A DNA stretch of 64,000 bases from Agromyces cerinus subsp. cerinus. Its GTDB lineage: Bacteria > Actinomycetota > Actinomycetes > Actinomycetales > Microbacteriaceae. Position 1 is the stretch's first letter, and each line of letters starts with the position of its first letter. Below, piece by piece: positions 18,210 through 29,300 of the stretch. Position numbers and translations under genes: made by a program. The notes under the pieces were generated by a model. It was given only the letters and a program-made list of their open reading frames with translations. It was not told where the DNA came from and ran no database searches. The stretch is from assembly GCF_900142065.1 (NCBI RefSeq), contig NZ_FSRJ01000002.1, positions 558,001 through 622,000 of the forward strand, read 5' to 3'.

Positions 18210-18974
18210 ATGGCGGGAGAATCCACAGGCAGCGAACCGGACCGCACCCTTCGGCTCCTGTGGCGGTCGCACTTCGGCGAGCCCGTCGGATCCAGGGGTC
18301 CCAAGCAGCGATCGAGCGTCGACGAGGTCGTCGCGACGGCGGTGCAACTGGCCGATGTCGACGGCATCGAGGCCGTGTCGATGCGGCGCATCGCCGACCG
18401 TCTCGGGCTGAAGCCGATGTCGGTCTACACCTATGTGCCGGGCAAGGCCGAGCTCGTCGACCTCATGGTCGATCGCGTCGCGGGCGAGATGGCGCTGCCG
18501 AGCCTCGACGGCGACCTGCGCGAGCGCCTCGCACAGATCGCGCGACAGCAGTGGAACGAGTACCTGCGGCATCCGTGGCTGCTCTCGATCGACACCAGCA
18601 GGCCGCCCCTCGGGCCGAACGTCTCCGACCACTGGGAGTGGTGCCTGCGTGCGATCGACGGCCTCGGACTCTCCGACCTCGACATGGACCGCATCGTCAC
18701 GCTGCTGCTCGGCTTCGTTACCGGGCCGGCGCGCGCGCATCTCGACGCAGAGCGGCATCGCGCGGCCGACCAGGAGTCGGCCGTCGACTGGTGGGAGCGC
18801 AACGAGCCGCTGCTCGACGAGATCCTCGATGCGGAGCGCTATCCCGTGTCGGCACGGGTCGGGCAGGCCGCGGGCGCGGCGGATCCCGCAGACCCGTCGG
18901 ACGGCTTCGAGTTCGGACTCGCGCGCCTGATCGACGGCATCGTGGACTACATCGGGGTCACGGCCGAGCGATGA
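18210..18974 (+). CDS. TetR-family regulator, TetR_C_1 type
   Basis: A 254-residue repressor. The DNA-binding region (about 38-85) contains VVATAVQLADVDGIEAVSMR and LGLKPMSVYTYVPGKAELVD, the form seen in the tetracycline-repressor subgroup. The all-helical C-terminal domain (about 90-250) fits TetR_C_1. The start at 18210 is set by the -10 9 nt upstream; the frame extends to 18138 but without support. It follows the acyl-CoA oxidase gene and may control it or itself. Confidence 0.9.
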   Translation: MAGESTGSEPDRTLRLLWRSHFGEPVGSRGPKQRSSVDEVVATAVQLADVDGIEAVSMRRIADRLGLKPMSVYTYVPGKAELVDLMVDRVAGEMALPSLDGDLRERLAQIARQQWNEYLRHPWLLSIDTSRPPLGPNVSDHWEWCLRAIDGLGLSDLDMDRIVTLLLGFVTGPARAHLDAERHRAADQESAVDWWERNEPLLDEILDAERYPVSARVGQAAGAADPADPSDGFEFGLARLIDGIVDYIGVTAER

Positions 18975-19014
18975 ATCGGGCGAGACGAGCGGCGCCAGGA
19001 CCGCTCGCGTCCGT

Positions 19015-19194
19015 TCACTTCTCGGCGGGCGGCCGCATGAGGAGGCCGGTGACGACGCCGACCACGATGCCCGCGGGCAGCCACAGCCAGAAGCTCGTCC
19101 AGAGGCTCACGCCGACGCCGACGAGCACGCCGACGATGAGCCCGACGATCAGCTGATTGCGACGGGCATTGCGTGAGGGGGTCTGCTCGGCCAT
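19015..19194 (-). CDS. Small two-helix membrane protein, 59 residues
   Basis: The minus strand reads MAEQTPSRNARRNQLIVGLI and continues through two hydrophobic helices (about 14-31 and 34-52) to RPPAEK and a stop. A positively charged N-terminus suggests it faces the cytoplasm. TAGGCT lies 6 nt before the ATG, the same leaderless-start signature as mdh just upstream. Codon use has strong G/C third positions. Function is unknown. It converges on the tetR gene. Confidence 0.7.
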   Translation of the reverse strand: MAEQTPSRNARRNQLIVGLIVGVLVGVGVSLWTSFWLWLPAGIVVGVVTGLLMRPPAEK

Positions 19195-19224
19195 GCCCTC
19201 AGCCTACGTCGGCGCCGGAGGTCG

Positions 19225-20247
<1,023 letters not shown>

Positions 20248-20293
20248 CTAACCGCCTCGCGGCATCCGATCCGTCGCCGGAACGGACGGCGAT

Positions 20294-20464
20294 GAGCCGC
20301 CATGCGGTTCCGGCGCGGCACCCGGCCGCGGCATCCGGTGGTCGGCATGTTGCGAGCCGCCATGCGGTTCCGGCGCGGCACCCGGCCGCGGCATCCGGTG
20401 GTCGGCATGTTGCGAGCCGCCATGCGGTTCCGGCGCGGCACCCGGCCGTGGCATCCGGTGGTCG
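20294..20464. repeat. 60-bp tandem repeat (minisatellite), nearly three copies
   Basis: Units at 20294-20353, 20354-20413 and 20414-20464 (the last 51 bp) are almost identical; one C-to-T change is visible in the third. The period is exactly 60 bp and begins GAGCCGCCATGCGGTTCCGG. The array fills the gap between the divergent mdh and pip genes, so it sits in or beside both promoters. Confidence 0.92.
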
Positions 20465-20477
20465 ATACCGTGGCGCC

Positions 20478-21698
<1,221 letters not shown>

Positions 21699-21707
21699 CG
21701 TCTGACC

Positions 21708-22598
21708 ATGACGTTCAATCCCGACGCCGACATCAGCAAGGGCAAGGCATCCAAGCGCGGCCGCAACACGGGCATCGCCGTCGTGGGCGGCGGAATCGGC
21801 GCGCTCGCCATCTTCCTGATCTCGCAGTTCCTGGGCGTCGACCTGACCGGGATCGTCGGCGGCGGCGGCGGCGGCGGCGGCCAGCCCGAGGCGAGCGACT
21901 CGACCCTCGAGAAGTGTCTCACCGGCCAGGACGCGAACGAGGACGTCGAGTGCCGCATGAAGGGCGCGTCGGCCTCGCTCGAGTCGTACTGGGTCGAAGA
22001 GGCGCCGGCCATCGGCGTGAACTACAACGCCCCGCAGGACTTCGTGCTCTTCGACCAGGCGACGACGACCGCCTGCGGCAGCGCCTCGTCGGCGACCGGG
22101 CCGTTCTACTGCCCGCCCGACCAGACGATCTACATCGACGTGACGTTCTACGACGAGCTGCGCAGCCGGTTCGGCGCGAACGGCGGCACGCTCGCCGAGA
22201 TGTACGTGATCGCGCACGAGTGGGGCCACCACGTGCAGAACCTCGCGGGAGTGCTCGGGCGCACGCAGGACGGGCAGACGGGTCCGGCGTCGAACGCCGT
22301 GCGGGTCGAGCTGCAGGCCGACTGCTTCGCCGGCGCCTGGGTGGCGAACGCCTCGACGGTGCCCGACGACAACGGCGTGCCGTTCCTGCAGCAGATCACC
22401 GTGGCGCAACGCGAGGACGCGCTCGACGCCGCCGCATCGGTCGGCGACGACCACATCCAGCAGGCGACGCAGGGCCAGGTGAACCCGCACTCCTTCACGC
22501 ACGGCACGAGCGAACAGCGGAAGGACTGGTTCGAGGCCGGCTTCGAGCAGGGTGCCCAGGCCTGCGACACGTTCTCGGTCGGCGCCGGCAGCCTCTGA
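21708..22598 (+). CDS. ypfJ: Membrane-anchored neutral zinc metallopeptidase, YpfJ family
   Basis: A 296-residue protein. A cytoplasmic N-terminus and one membrane helix (about 23-42) precede a run of eight Gly residues and a metallopeptidase domain (about 65-290) with the zinc motif VIAHEWGHHVQ and the third-ligand Glu in VELQADCFAGAW. Four Cys residues could form disulphides outside the cell. The TAG stop of pip is part of a TAGCGT hexamer (21696-21701) that ends 6 nt before this ATG, so a leaderless promoter overlaps the end of pip. The physiological substrate is unknown. Confidence 0.92.
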   Translation: MTFNPDADISKGKASKRGRNTGIAVVGGGIGALAIFLISQFLGVDLTGIVGGGGGGGGQPEASDSTLEKCLTGQDANEDVECRMKGASASLESYWVEEAPAIGVNYNAPQDFVLFDQATTTACGSASSATGPFYCPPDQTIYIDVTFYDELRSRFGANGGTLAEMYVIAHEWGHHVQNLAGVLGRTQDGQTGPASNAVRVELQADCFAGAWVANASTVPDDNGVPFLQQITVAQREDALDAAASVGDDHIQQATQGQVNPHSFTHGTSEQRKDWFEAGFEQGAQACDTFSVGAGSL

Positions 22599-22700
22599 CC
22601 GCACGGCGCGAACGAATTCGCCCGATCGGCGTCATGATCCGGTCGGTCCGCCGTCTCTCCAGTAAGCGCACCGTGACGTGCGCAGGACGGAGCGACGATC

Positions 22701-22964
22701 ATGGCACGACGACGACGTGACACCCCGACTCCTCACCGTGAGTTCTTCCGCGCGGTGACGATCGACGAGACGGTTGCGCTCTCGTGCACCTGCAGCCGCG
22801 GCGCCGACCACTGGTACGCGGAGCCGATGGACGGTGCGCCTCGGAACGAGGGCACGCAGCTCGGTGCGAGGATCGGGAAGACTACGACGCCCGAACCGGG
22901 GGGACCGGCGCTCAGTCTGCGAGCGCTGCGACGTTCGCCTGACGGAGCCCGCCCGGCCTGGTGA
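22701..22964 (+). CDS. Short hypothetical protein, 87 residues, doubtful
   Basis: The frame starts MARRRRDTPTPHREFFRAVT and has GGACGGAG about 8 nt upstream. The first 50 codons show the strong G/C third-position bias of real genes here (including a CTC motif, VALSCTCSRG), while the last third does not. No family is recognised. It may be a small real gene, a remnant of one, or chance. The remainder of the gap 22599-23180 holds only the promoter described next and GTGCAC repeats at 23056-23061 and 23071-23076. Confidence 0.3.
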   Translation: MARRRRDTPTPHREFFRAVTIDETVALSCTCSRGADHWYAEPMDGAPRNEGTQLGARIGKTTTPEPGGPALSLRALRRSPDGARPAW

Positions 22965-23008
22965 ACGTTGCGCGGTGCGTGCGTGCGCCGTGCGACCCAC
23001 CGGGGTCG

Positions 23009-23053
23009 CCCCCGGAAATGGGGGAAGCGCGCGCGGCTGAACGGTCGTAACGT
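23009..23053 (+). promoter_or_regulatory. C-tract/G-tract promoter element, site 1 (membrane operon)
   Basis: CCCCC-GGAAAT-GGGGG (23009-23024) is followed by TAACGT (23048-23053). The G block starts 28 nt before the -10. No -35 box is seen. The start of transcription would be near 23060, giving a leader of about 120 nt before the gene at 23181. Confidence 0.6.
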
Positions 23054-23180
23054 GGTGCACGTCCGTGGAGTGCACTCCCTGCGCAACGAGCACCGAGGCG
23101 GAACAGACAGACGACATCGCGCACGCTCCTCGGGCCTCGTCGAACACACTCGGACGAGACGCTGAGCCGAGGAGGGGGAC

Positions 23181-23831
23181 ATGGCGTGGACGACGCGGCG
23201 CATCCTCATCGCGGTCGGCGTCTCGACGGTCGTGATCCTCGCGGTCGCCGTCACCCTCGACCGGCTCGCCGCCGATGGCGGGGCCGCTGATCCCAGTTCC
23301 GTCGCAACGGACGGCGCCGATGCACCGGGCACGGCCACCGGCCCGAACGGCGACGACTCCGCGGCCGGGGCGTCCGAGCCGCCCGGGTCGTCCGGTGACG
23401 ACGGGAACGCGAGCGAGGTGCTTCCGCCCCTCGAACCGATGTCGGGGCTGCCCGATCCCGTCGTTCCCACGCCGTTCGTCTCGAGTCCGCTGCCACCCGA
23501 CGCCGCGGTGTCCGGTGGTCTCGTCGACGGGTTTCCGGCGGGCATCGCCGTGTACGAGGCATCCGAAATCGTCTCGAGCTCGGTGAGCTCGGCGGGAGAG
23601 CACCTGCAGGCGACGCTCGCAGCGCGAACCGAGGCCGGACCGCAGGCCGTGCTCGACTTCTACTCGCAGCACTTCGGGTCGCTCGGACTCACCTCGACGA
23701 TCGCGCCGGCCGTCGGCGGTTCCCGGGCGCTCAGCTTCGCGAACGGCGGCGATTCCCTCGTCGTGACGGTGACCGGCGGCTCGGCGGGAACCGACTACAC
23801 GGTGTTCGCGACCCTGACCGCGCAGGGATGA
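23181..23831 (+). CDS. Membrane-anchored hypothetical protein with acidic linker
   Basis: A 216-residue protein. One N-terminal membrane helix (about 7-27) is followed by an Asp/Gly/Pro/Ser/Ala-rich linker (about 30-110) and a small folded extracytoplasmic domain (about 120-216; YEASEIVSSSVSSAGEHLQA, VLDFYSQHFGSLGLT). The domain resembles small alpha/beta modules that track a surface or bind ligand, but no family is recognised. CGAGGAGGGGG directly upstream is a very strong ribosome-binding site. It is the first gene of a three-gene operon with ATGA overlaps. Confidence 0.8.
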   Translation: MAWTTRRILIAVGVSTVVILAVAVTLDRLAADGGAADPSSVATDGADAPGTATGPNGDDSAAGASEPPGSSGDDGNASEVLPPLEPMSGLPDPVVPTPFVSSPLPPDAAVSGGLVDGFPAGIAVYEASEIVSSSVSSAGEHLQATLAARTEAGPQAVLDFYSQHFGSLGLTSTIAPAVGGSRALSFANGGDSLVVTVTGGSAGTDYTVFATLTAQG

Positions 23832-25270
23832 CCGTGTACCTCTCATTCTCGGATCTGCGCAAGGCGAAGCAGCAACCCGACGCCGAGACCGAGACGGAGG
23901 GCGCAGCCGACGGTGCCGACGGTGCCGACACGTCGGCCGGCGCACCAGGAGGGATATCGCCGACGGTCCGGGTCGCGTCGGCACGCGTCTCCTCGGTCGT
24001 CATCGCCCTCGGCATCGTCAGCATGTTCACCGACATCTCGTCCGAGGCGACCGCGGCGATCCTCCCGCTCTACATCACCGGCGTCATCGGCCTCTCCACG
24101 GTCGCGTACGGATTCATCGACGGCCTCTACCAAGGGGTCAGCGCCATCGTGCGCATCGCAGCCGGGTACGCGGCCGACCGCGGCGATCAGCCCAAGTGGG
24201 TCGCCATGTTCGGGTACGGCATCTCGGCGATCGCGCGAGTGGGGCTGCTCTTCGCCAGCGGGTTCGCCGCGCTCACGGCGGTCGTGGTCGTCGACCGACT
24301 GGGCAAGGGGGCACGAACGGCACCGCGCGACGCGCTCATCGCCGCGTCATCCGAACCCTCCTCCCTCGGCCGCTCGTTCGGCGTGCATCGGATGCTCGAC
24401 ACGGTCGGCGCCGCCGTCGGGCCCCTCCTCGCATTCGTCATCCTCCTGTTCATCCCCGACGGGTACACGACCGTCTTCGTGGTGTCGCTCGCGTTCGCGG
24501 TGCTCGGGGTGATCGTCCTCGGAATCTTCGTGCCGAACAAGCGACCGCGTGCGGAACGCGCCGCCGGCGACGGCCGCCCGGCGCCGTTCCGATGGAAGCA
24601 CCTCGGAGACCCCAGGCTCACCCGTTTGCTCCTCGTCGCGGCGTTGTTCGGATCGGTCACGATCGGCGACGGATTCGTCTACCTCGTGCTGCAGAGTCGT
24701 GGAGCCTTCGCCGCGGAGTGGTTTCCGCTGTTCTACGTGGGCACCAACATCGCCTTCCTCGCCCTGGCGGTGCCGTTCGGGCGATTGTCCGACCGGTTCG
24801 GCAGCGCCCGGATCTTCGTCATCGGGCACGTCGCCCTCCTCGGCACCTATGTCCTCGCGGCCATCCCCGTCAGCGGTGCGCTCATCACGATCGCGTGCCT
24901 CGTGCTGCTGGGCGCCTTCTACGCGGCGACCGACGGCATCCTCGCCGCACTCGCGAGCCAGTGCACCCCGGTGGCCGCACGCGCGAGCGGCATCGCCGCG
25001 GCGCAGACGGTGGTCGCGGTCACGCGTCTCATCGCCTCCGTCGGCTTCGGCCTGCTCTGGTACACGATCGGACGGACGGAAGCGGTCATGGTCGTGGCCG
25101 TCATCCTCGCGGTCCTCATCCCAATCGCGGCCTGGTTGCTGCTGGGGGCGAAGGGGAGGTCGACGGGAGGCCCGCCGCACGATGACGTGCCGGCAGCCGT
25201 CGTCGCGGCCGACGCGACATCCGACAGTCCGCCCCTGCACGACGAAGGCCGTGCGGAGCCCGCCGAATGA
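23828..25270 (+). CDS. MFS transporter
   Basis: A 480-residue major facilitator with about twelve membrane helices. A hydrophilic acidic N-terminus (about 1-50) is followed by SMFTDISSEATAAILPLYIT, and the loop-2/3 region shows the MFS motif RIAAGYAADRGDQPK. DRLGKGARTAPRDALIA is characteristic of a bacterial MFS group close to putative drug or metabolite exporters. It overlaps both neighbours by 4 bp. The cargo is unknown. Co-transcription with two anchored extracytoplasmic proteins suggests export or surface assembly. Confidence 0.9.
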   Translation: MTVYLSFSDLRKAKQQPDAETETEGAADGADGADTSAGAPGGISPTVRVASARVSSVVIALGIVSMFTDISSEATAAILPLYITGVIGLSTVAYGFIDGLYQGVSAIVRIAAGYAADRGDQPKWVAMFGYGISAIARVGLLFASGFAALTAVVVVDRLGKGARTAPRDALIAASSEPSSLGRSFGVHRMLDTVGAAVGPLLAFVILLFIPDGYTTVFVVSLAFAVLGVIVLGIFVPNKRPRAERAAGDGRPAPFRWKHLGDPRLTRLLLVAALFGSVTIGDGFVYLVLQSRGAFAAEWFPLFYVGTNIAFLALAVPFGRLSDRFGSARIFVIGHVALLGTYVLAAIPVSGALITIACLVLLGAFYAATDGILAALASQCTPVAARASGIAAAQTVVAVTRLIASVGFGLLWYTIGRTEAVMVVAVILAVLIPIAAWLLLGAKGRSTGGPPHDDVPAAVVAADATSDSPPLHDEGRAEPAE

Positions 25271-26274
25271 CGCCGAGACTGAAGTGGACGATCGTCGTCG
25301 TGGCCGCGATCGTCCTGCTCGGCGGGTCGCTCGCGTACGCGATCTCGGCCTTCCTCCGATTCCAGGCCGTCGCGTCGACCGCCGGCGAACGCAGCGGCCC
25401 ACCACTCACCGCGATCGAGCCGGGACAGATCGTCTTCCGATCGACCGATCCCGGGACCGAGTACGGCCACGTCGCCTCGGTGCCGATCGGAGCACCGGGC
25501 GCGGCGCGTGCCGTCGCCGAGCTCACGTGCGATCGCGTCGACGCGAGCGCCGCGCTCGTCTCGTGCCTGCGCACGCAGCGCGGGATCGTGACGAGGTTCG
25601 AATGGCAGGTGCTCGACGAACGGTTCGACGCCCGATGGGAAGCTCCGCTGCCCGGCGTCCCGAGCCGCACGCGGGTCGCGGATGACTCGAGCTACTGGGC
25701 ATCGACGGCATTCGTCACGGGCCACACCTACGCGACCGTGGGCTTCTCGACCGCGACGGTCATCGTCGGCGCCGACGGTACCGAGTACGGCAACCTCGAG
25801 GACTTCGCCTTCACGGTCAACGGCGATTCCGTCACCTCCGTCGACCGGAACTTCTGGGGTGTGACCTTCGTGCCCGGTACCGACGGGTTCTTCGCCACGG
25901 CCGCCGCAGGAGGGCGCACCTGGCTGGTCCGCGGGGATCTCGGCGATCGGACCCTCGTCGCCATCCATGACGCAGTCGAGTGCCCCTCGCTCTCCCCGGA
26001 CGGCGAGCGCATCGCGTTCAAGAAGCCCGTCGGCGAGGCGCCGACGAAGACGTGGACGATCGCCGTGCTCGACCTCGCGACGGGCGAGGAGGTCGTCCTG
26101 CCCGAGTCGCGCAACGTCGACGACCAGGTGGAGTGGCTCGACGACGAGACGATCGTCTACGGTCTCCCACGGGCCGCCGCCGGAGACAGCGATGTCTGGG
26201 CGATCGCCGCCGACGGCGGCGGGGAGCCCGAGCTGCTCATCGAGCACGCCTGGTCGCCCTCGGTCGTCCGTTAG
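25267..26274 (+). CDS. Membrane-anchored TolB-like beta-propeller protein
   Basis: A 335-residue protein with one N-terminal membrane anchor (about 7-30) and an extracytoplasmic domain containing PD40/TolB-type blades, clearest at ECPSLSPDGERIAFKKPVG and DLATGEEVVLPESRNVDDQV. Such propellers mediate protein or glycan contacts. It is the last gene of the operon starting at 23181 and converges on the DUF4082 gene. Function is unknown. Confidence 0.82.
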   Translation: MTPRLKWTIVVVAAIVLLGGSLAYAISAFLRFQAVASTAGERSGPPLTAIEPGQIVFRSTDPGTEYGHVASVPIGAPGAARAVAELTCDRVDASAALVSCLRTQRGIVTRFEWQVLDERFDARWEAPLPGVPSRTRVADDSSYWASTAFVTGHTYATVGFSTATVIVGADGTEYGNLEDFAFTVNGDSVTSVDRNFWGVTFVPGTDGFFATAAAGGRTWLVRGDLGDRTLVAIHDAVECPSLSPDGERIAFKKPVGEAPTKTWTIAVLDLATGEEVVLPESRNVDDQVEWLDDETIVYGLPRAAAGDSDVWAIAADGGGEPELLIEHAWSPSVVR

Positions 26275-26288
26275 CCGGCGGCCCGCGG

Positions 26289-26324
26289 TGTCGGAGCCTC
26301 AGCCGCTGTCGGAGCCTCAGCCGC
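26289..26324. repeat. 18-bp direct duplication at the 3' end of the DUF4082 gene
   Basis: TGTCGGAGCCTCAGCCGC occurs twice in direct tandem (26289-26306 and 26307-26324). The second copy contains the stop codon of the minus-strand gene and the first repeats the same stop just beyond. It fills most of the 42-bp gap between the converging genes. Confidence 0.85.
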
Positions 26325-29300
26325 TGACGACGATGTCCGCCCAGAGGTTGTGGGCCGTGATCTGGCCCGGGTAGTTCGTACCGGCGTAGGTGTAGACCCC
26401 GCCGTTCGGAAGCGTCGCCAGCGAGCCGCGCACGACGGATGCGGCGAGTGCGTTGAGATCCGCTGCATAGCGACCACGGGTGGTGAGGTACGTCGCGCGG
26501 TACTCCACGCCCGGCTCGAGCACGACCGAGGTGGGGAACTGGACGGTCTGCCAGCCCGAGGCGGTCTCCGTCGTGCTGGTCGCGGTCGCGAGCGGGGTCA
26601 CGGTGTTGGCGCCCCAGAGGAACACCTGATGGGTGGCGGCATCGCCGGGCGCCTTGTAGAACCGGATGGCCGACACCCGCACCGGGGCGGAGGTGGTGAA
26701 CCGCACGCCGAGCTGCACGGTGGTGGCGTCGTCCCACGAGGTGTTCGAGGGCGTCTGACCGGCGAAGAACACGGGGCCCGTCACGGCCGAGGCCGTCGTG
26801 AACGACCAGGTGCCGCCGCCGACGCTGCCGTTGCCGGTCCCGCCGGCGACCGTCACCGTCGCCGTGAACTTGGTCGACGCCGGCAGCGGGCTTGTGGGTG
26901 TGAATCGCACCGTGGATGCTCCGGCGTCCCACGCGGAGACGCCGGGGACGGCGCCGCCGGGTCCGCTCAGCGCGATCTGCGGCGTACCGCCGAGCAGGTC
27001 GCCGCCGAGCACCGCACGGACGACGGTCAGGGGATCGACGAGGGCGGCACCGCTCGCCGGCACGGAACTCACGAGCACGGCCGGCTTCGGGGGATCGGGC
27101 AGATCGCGGAACACGACGTCGACGAAGTAGTTCGTGCGATTCCAGCTGAAGGCCGGGATCTCGGCACCGGCCCCGTACCGGTACCGGCCGTTGAGCTCGG
27201 CGACCGCGGTGAGCGGGCCCTTCACCTGGGCGACGGCGAAGTCGTTCGACGTGTAGGCGTAGTTCCCGTTCGGTGCCAGGTACGACGCGACGTACTCGCG
27301 TCCGGGCTGGATCGCGACCGGCGTCGCGAACGAGGCCTGCTGCCATCCGCTCGACGATTCCGCCGCGAACGTCACGGTCGCGAGGCGTTGCCCGGTCGCC
27401 GCGTCCCACAGCGATCCCGTGTGCGTCCCGGTGTTGCCTGCGCCCTTGTAGAAGCGGATGCCGGTGGCCTCGCCGTTCGTCGTCGACGTGAACGCGACCC
27501 CGAGTTCGACAGACGACGGGTCGTTCGCCGCGGGGACCTCGGGCGTCCGATCGCTGAAGAGGCGGAACACGTCAGGGGGGACCGGCGCCGTGACCTGGAA
27601 GCTCCAGGTCCGATCGGCGAGCGAACCGGGGCCGTCGAATGCGGTCACGTTCTTGAGCGAGACCGTGACGGTGGCACCCGGAGCGAAGTCCGCGGCCGGG
27701 TCGAAGGTGAGGAGCTTCCGGTCCGCGGACAACGTGGTCGTTCCGGTGATCGACGTGCCCGCCGCACTGGCGGTGAGCGAGTAGCCGTCGGCGATCTTCG
27801 CGTTGAACGCGACCGAGATCGTGGAACCGACCGTGACATCCGTCGCATTCTCGGCGGGAGTCGTCGAGACGACGGCCAGCGCCGTGGGGGCCGGATCGAA
27901 GACCACGTCGACGAGGTAGCTCGACGTGCTGCGGCTCGAGGGGAAGTCGCCGCCGTAGCTGTAGGCCCCGGCCCCGGCGGTCGTCGAGAGCGGGCCCACG
28001 CTGAGCGGCGACGCCAGCGCGCCGATCGTGGTCGAGTAGTGGCCGGCCGGAGCGCGGTACGCCGCGATGTACTCCGTGCCCGCGGTGACGGCGACGGGGG
28101 TGGCGAACGTCAGCGTCTGCCAGCCGCTCGTCGTCTCCGCGGTGAACGTGCCGGTCGCCAGCAGCGTGCCCGATGCCGTCCACAGGCTCCCCGTGTGCGT
28201 TCCGGTGTTGGCCGCTCCCTTGTAGAACGACACTCCGGTCACCTTGCCGTTGACGGCCGTCTTGAACGCGGTGCCGAGCACGAGGCTCACCTGCTCCGGA
28301 TTGTCGAGGACGCCCGGGACCGTCGAGTCGGTGAAGAGGCCGCACGGGCAGGCGCCGGGCACGGGATCGGGCTTCGCCGTGCGGAAGGTCCAGGTCGCCC
28401 CTGCTCCGAGCGGGAGCCCGGTCGCGGTGGTGGCGGTCACCTGCACGGTGTAGTTCACGAAACCGGCGAGCCGGTTGGTCGGGGTGAAGGTGAGTGTCCG
28501 GGTCGCCGCGTCGTAGACGGTCGCACCTGCCACGACCGACCCCAGCTCGTCGACGACGCGGACCTCGTAACTGGTCACCGGCTTCGACAGCGTGGCCGAG
28601 ATCGTCGTGTTCGTGGCGACACTGGACGAACCGGGCAGCGGCCAGCGCGAGACGGCGGTGACCGGGGAGGTGTCGTTCGTGTCGAAGAGGACGTCGACGT
28701 AGTAGTTCGAGGCGTCCCAGGACTCTGCAGGCATCCAGCCCTGGATGCCGAACACCCCTGCCGGCTGACCGCCGAGCCCGCCGGGCAGCAGGAATGGATC
28801 CCGCTCGAGACCGCTCGCGGTGAACGCGTGCGGCACCGCGGCGTAGTGGCCGTTCGGAGCCCAGTAGGACGCGGTGTAGGTCGTTCCGGCGCTCACTTCG
28901 ACCGGTGTGGCGAAGCGGAGCACCTGCCACCCCTCCGCGCTCTCTCCCGTGAACGTCCCCGTCGCCAGCAGCGTCCCGTTGGGGGCCCACAGCGAACCGG
29001 TGTGGGTGCCGGTGTTGGCCCTGCTCTTGTAGAACCGGACGCCCTGGACGAACCCGCCGACCATGGGGGTGAACCGCAGCCCGAGTTCGACCGGTGATCC
29101 GTCACCTGCATCGGGCACGACGGGCGTCTCGGCGCCGAACGCGGAGTAGGGGCCGGTGACCCGCAGTTTCACTTCGGTGCCGGCGGCGGGGAAGTTGGCA
29201 CTGTCGTCGATGGCGCGGGCGAGCACGGAGACCTCGCCCATGCCGTGCAGCGCGAACGAGTAGCTCCAGTTCGTGAGCCCGGTGGCGGGGTGCCACGACG

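Noticed and set aside
15837-18758. 973-codon open frame on the minus strand
   Set aside because: It is antisense to the acyl-CoA oxidase and TetR genes, both of which have clear families. Its composition is that of a GC-rich shadow frame.
20294-20464. CRISPR array
   Set aside because: The copies are contiguous 60-bp units without unique spacers, and no cas gene is present.
20292-20477. N-terminal extension of proline iminopeptidase through the 60-bp repeats
   Set aside because: S33 homologues start at MREMYPEIEP-like sequence, and a leaderless -10 precedes that ATG. The open frame upstream follows from a repeat length divisible by three.
26350-29097. 915-codon open frame on the plus strand opposite the DUF4082 gene
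   Set aside because: The minus-strand frame has a signal peptide and four recognisable repeated domains. The plus frame is Arg/Gly-rich without any domain.
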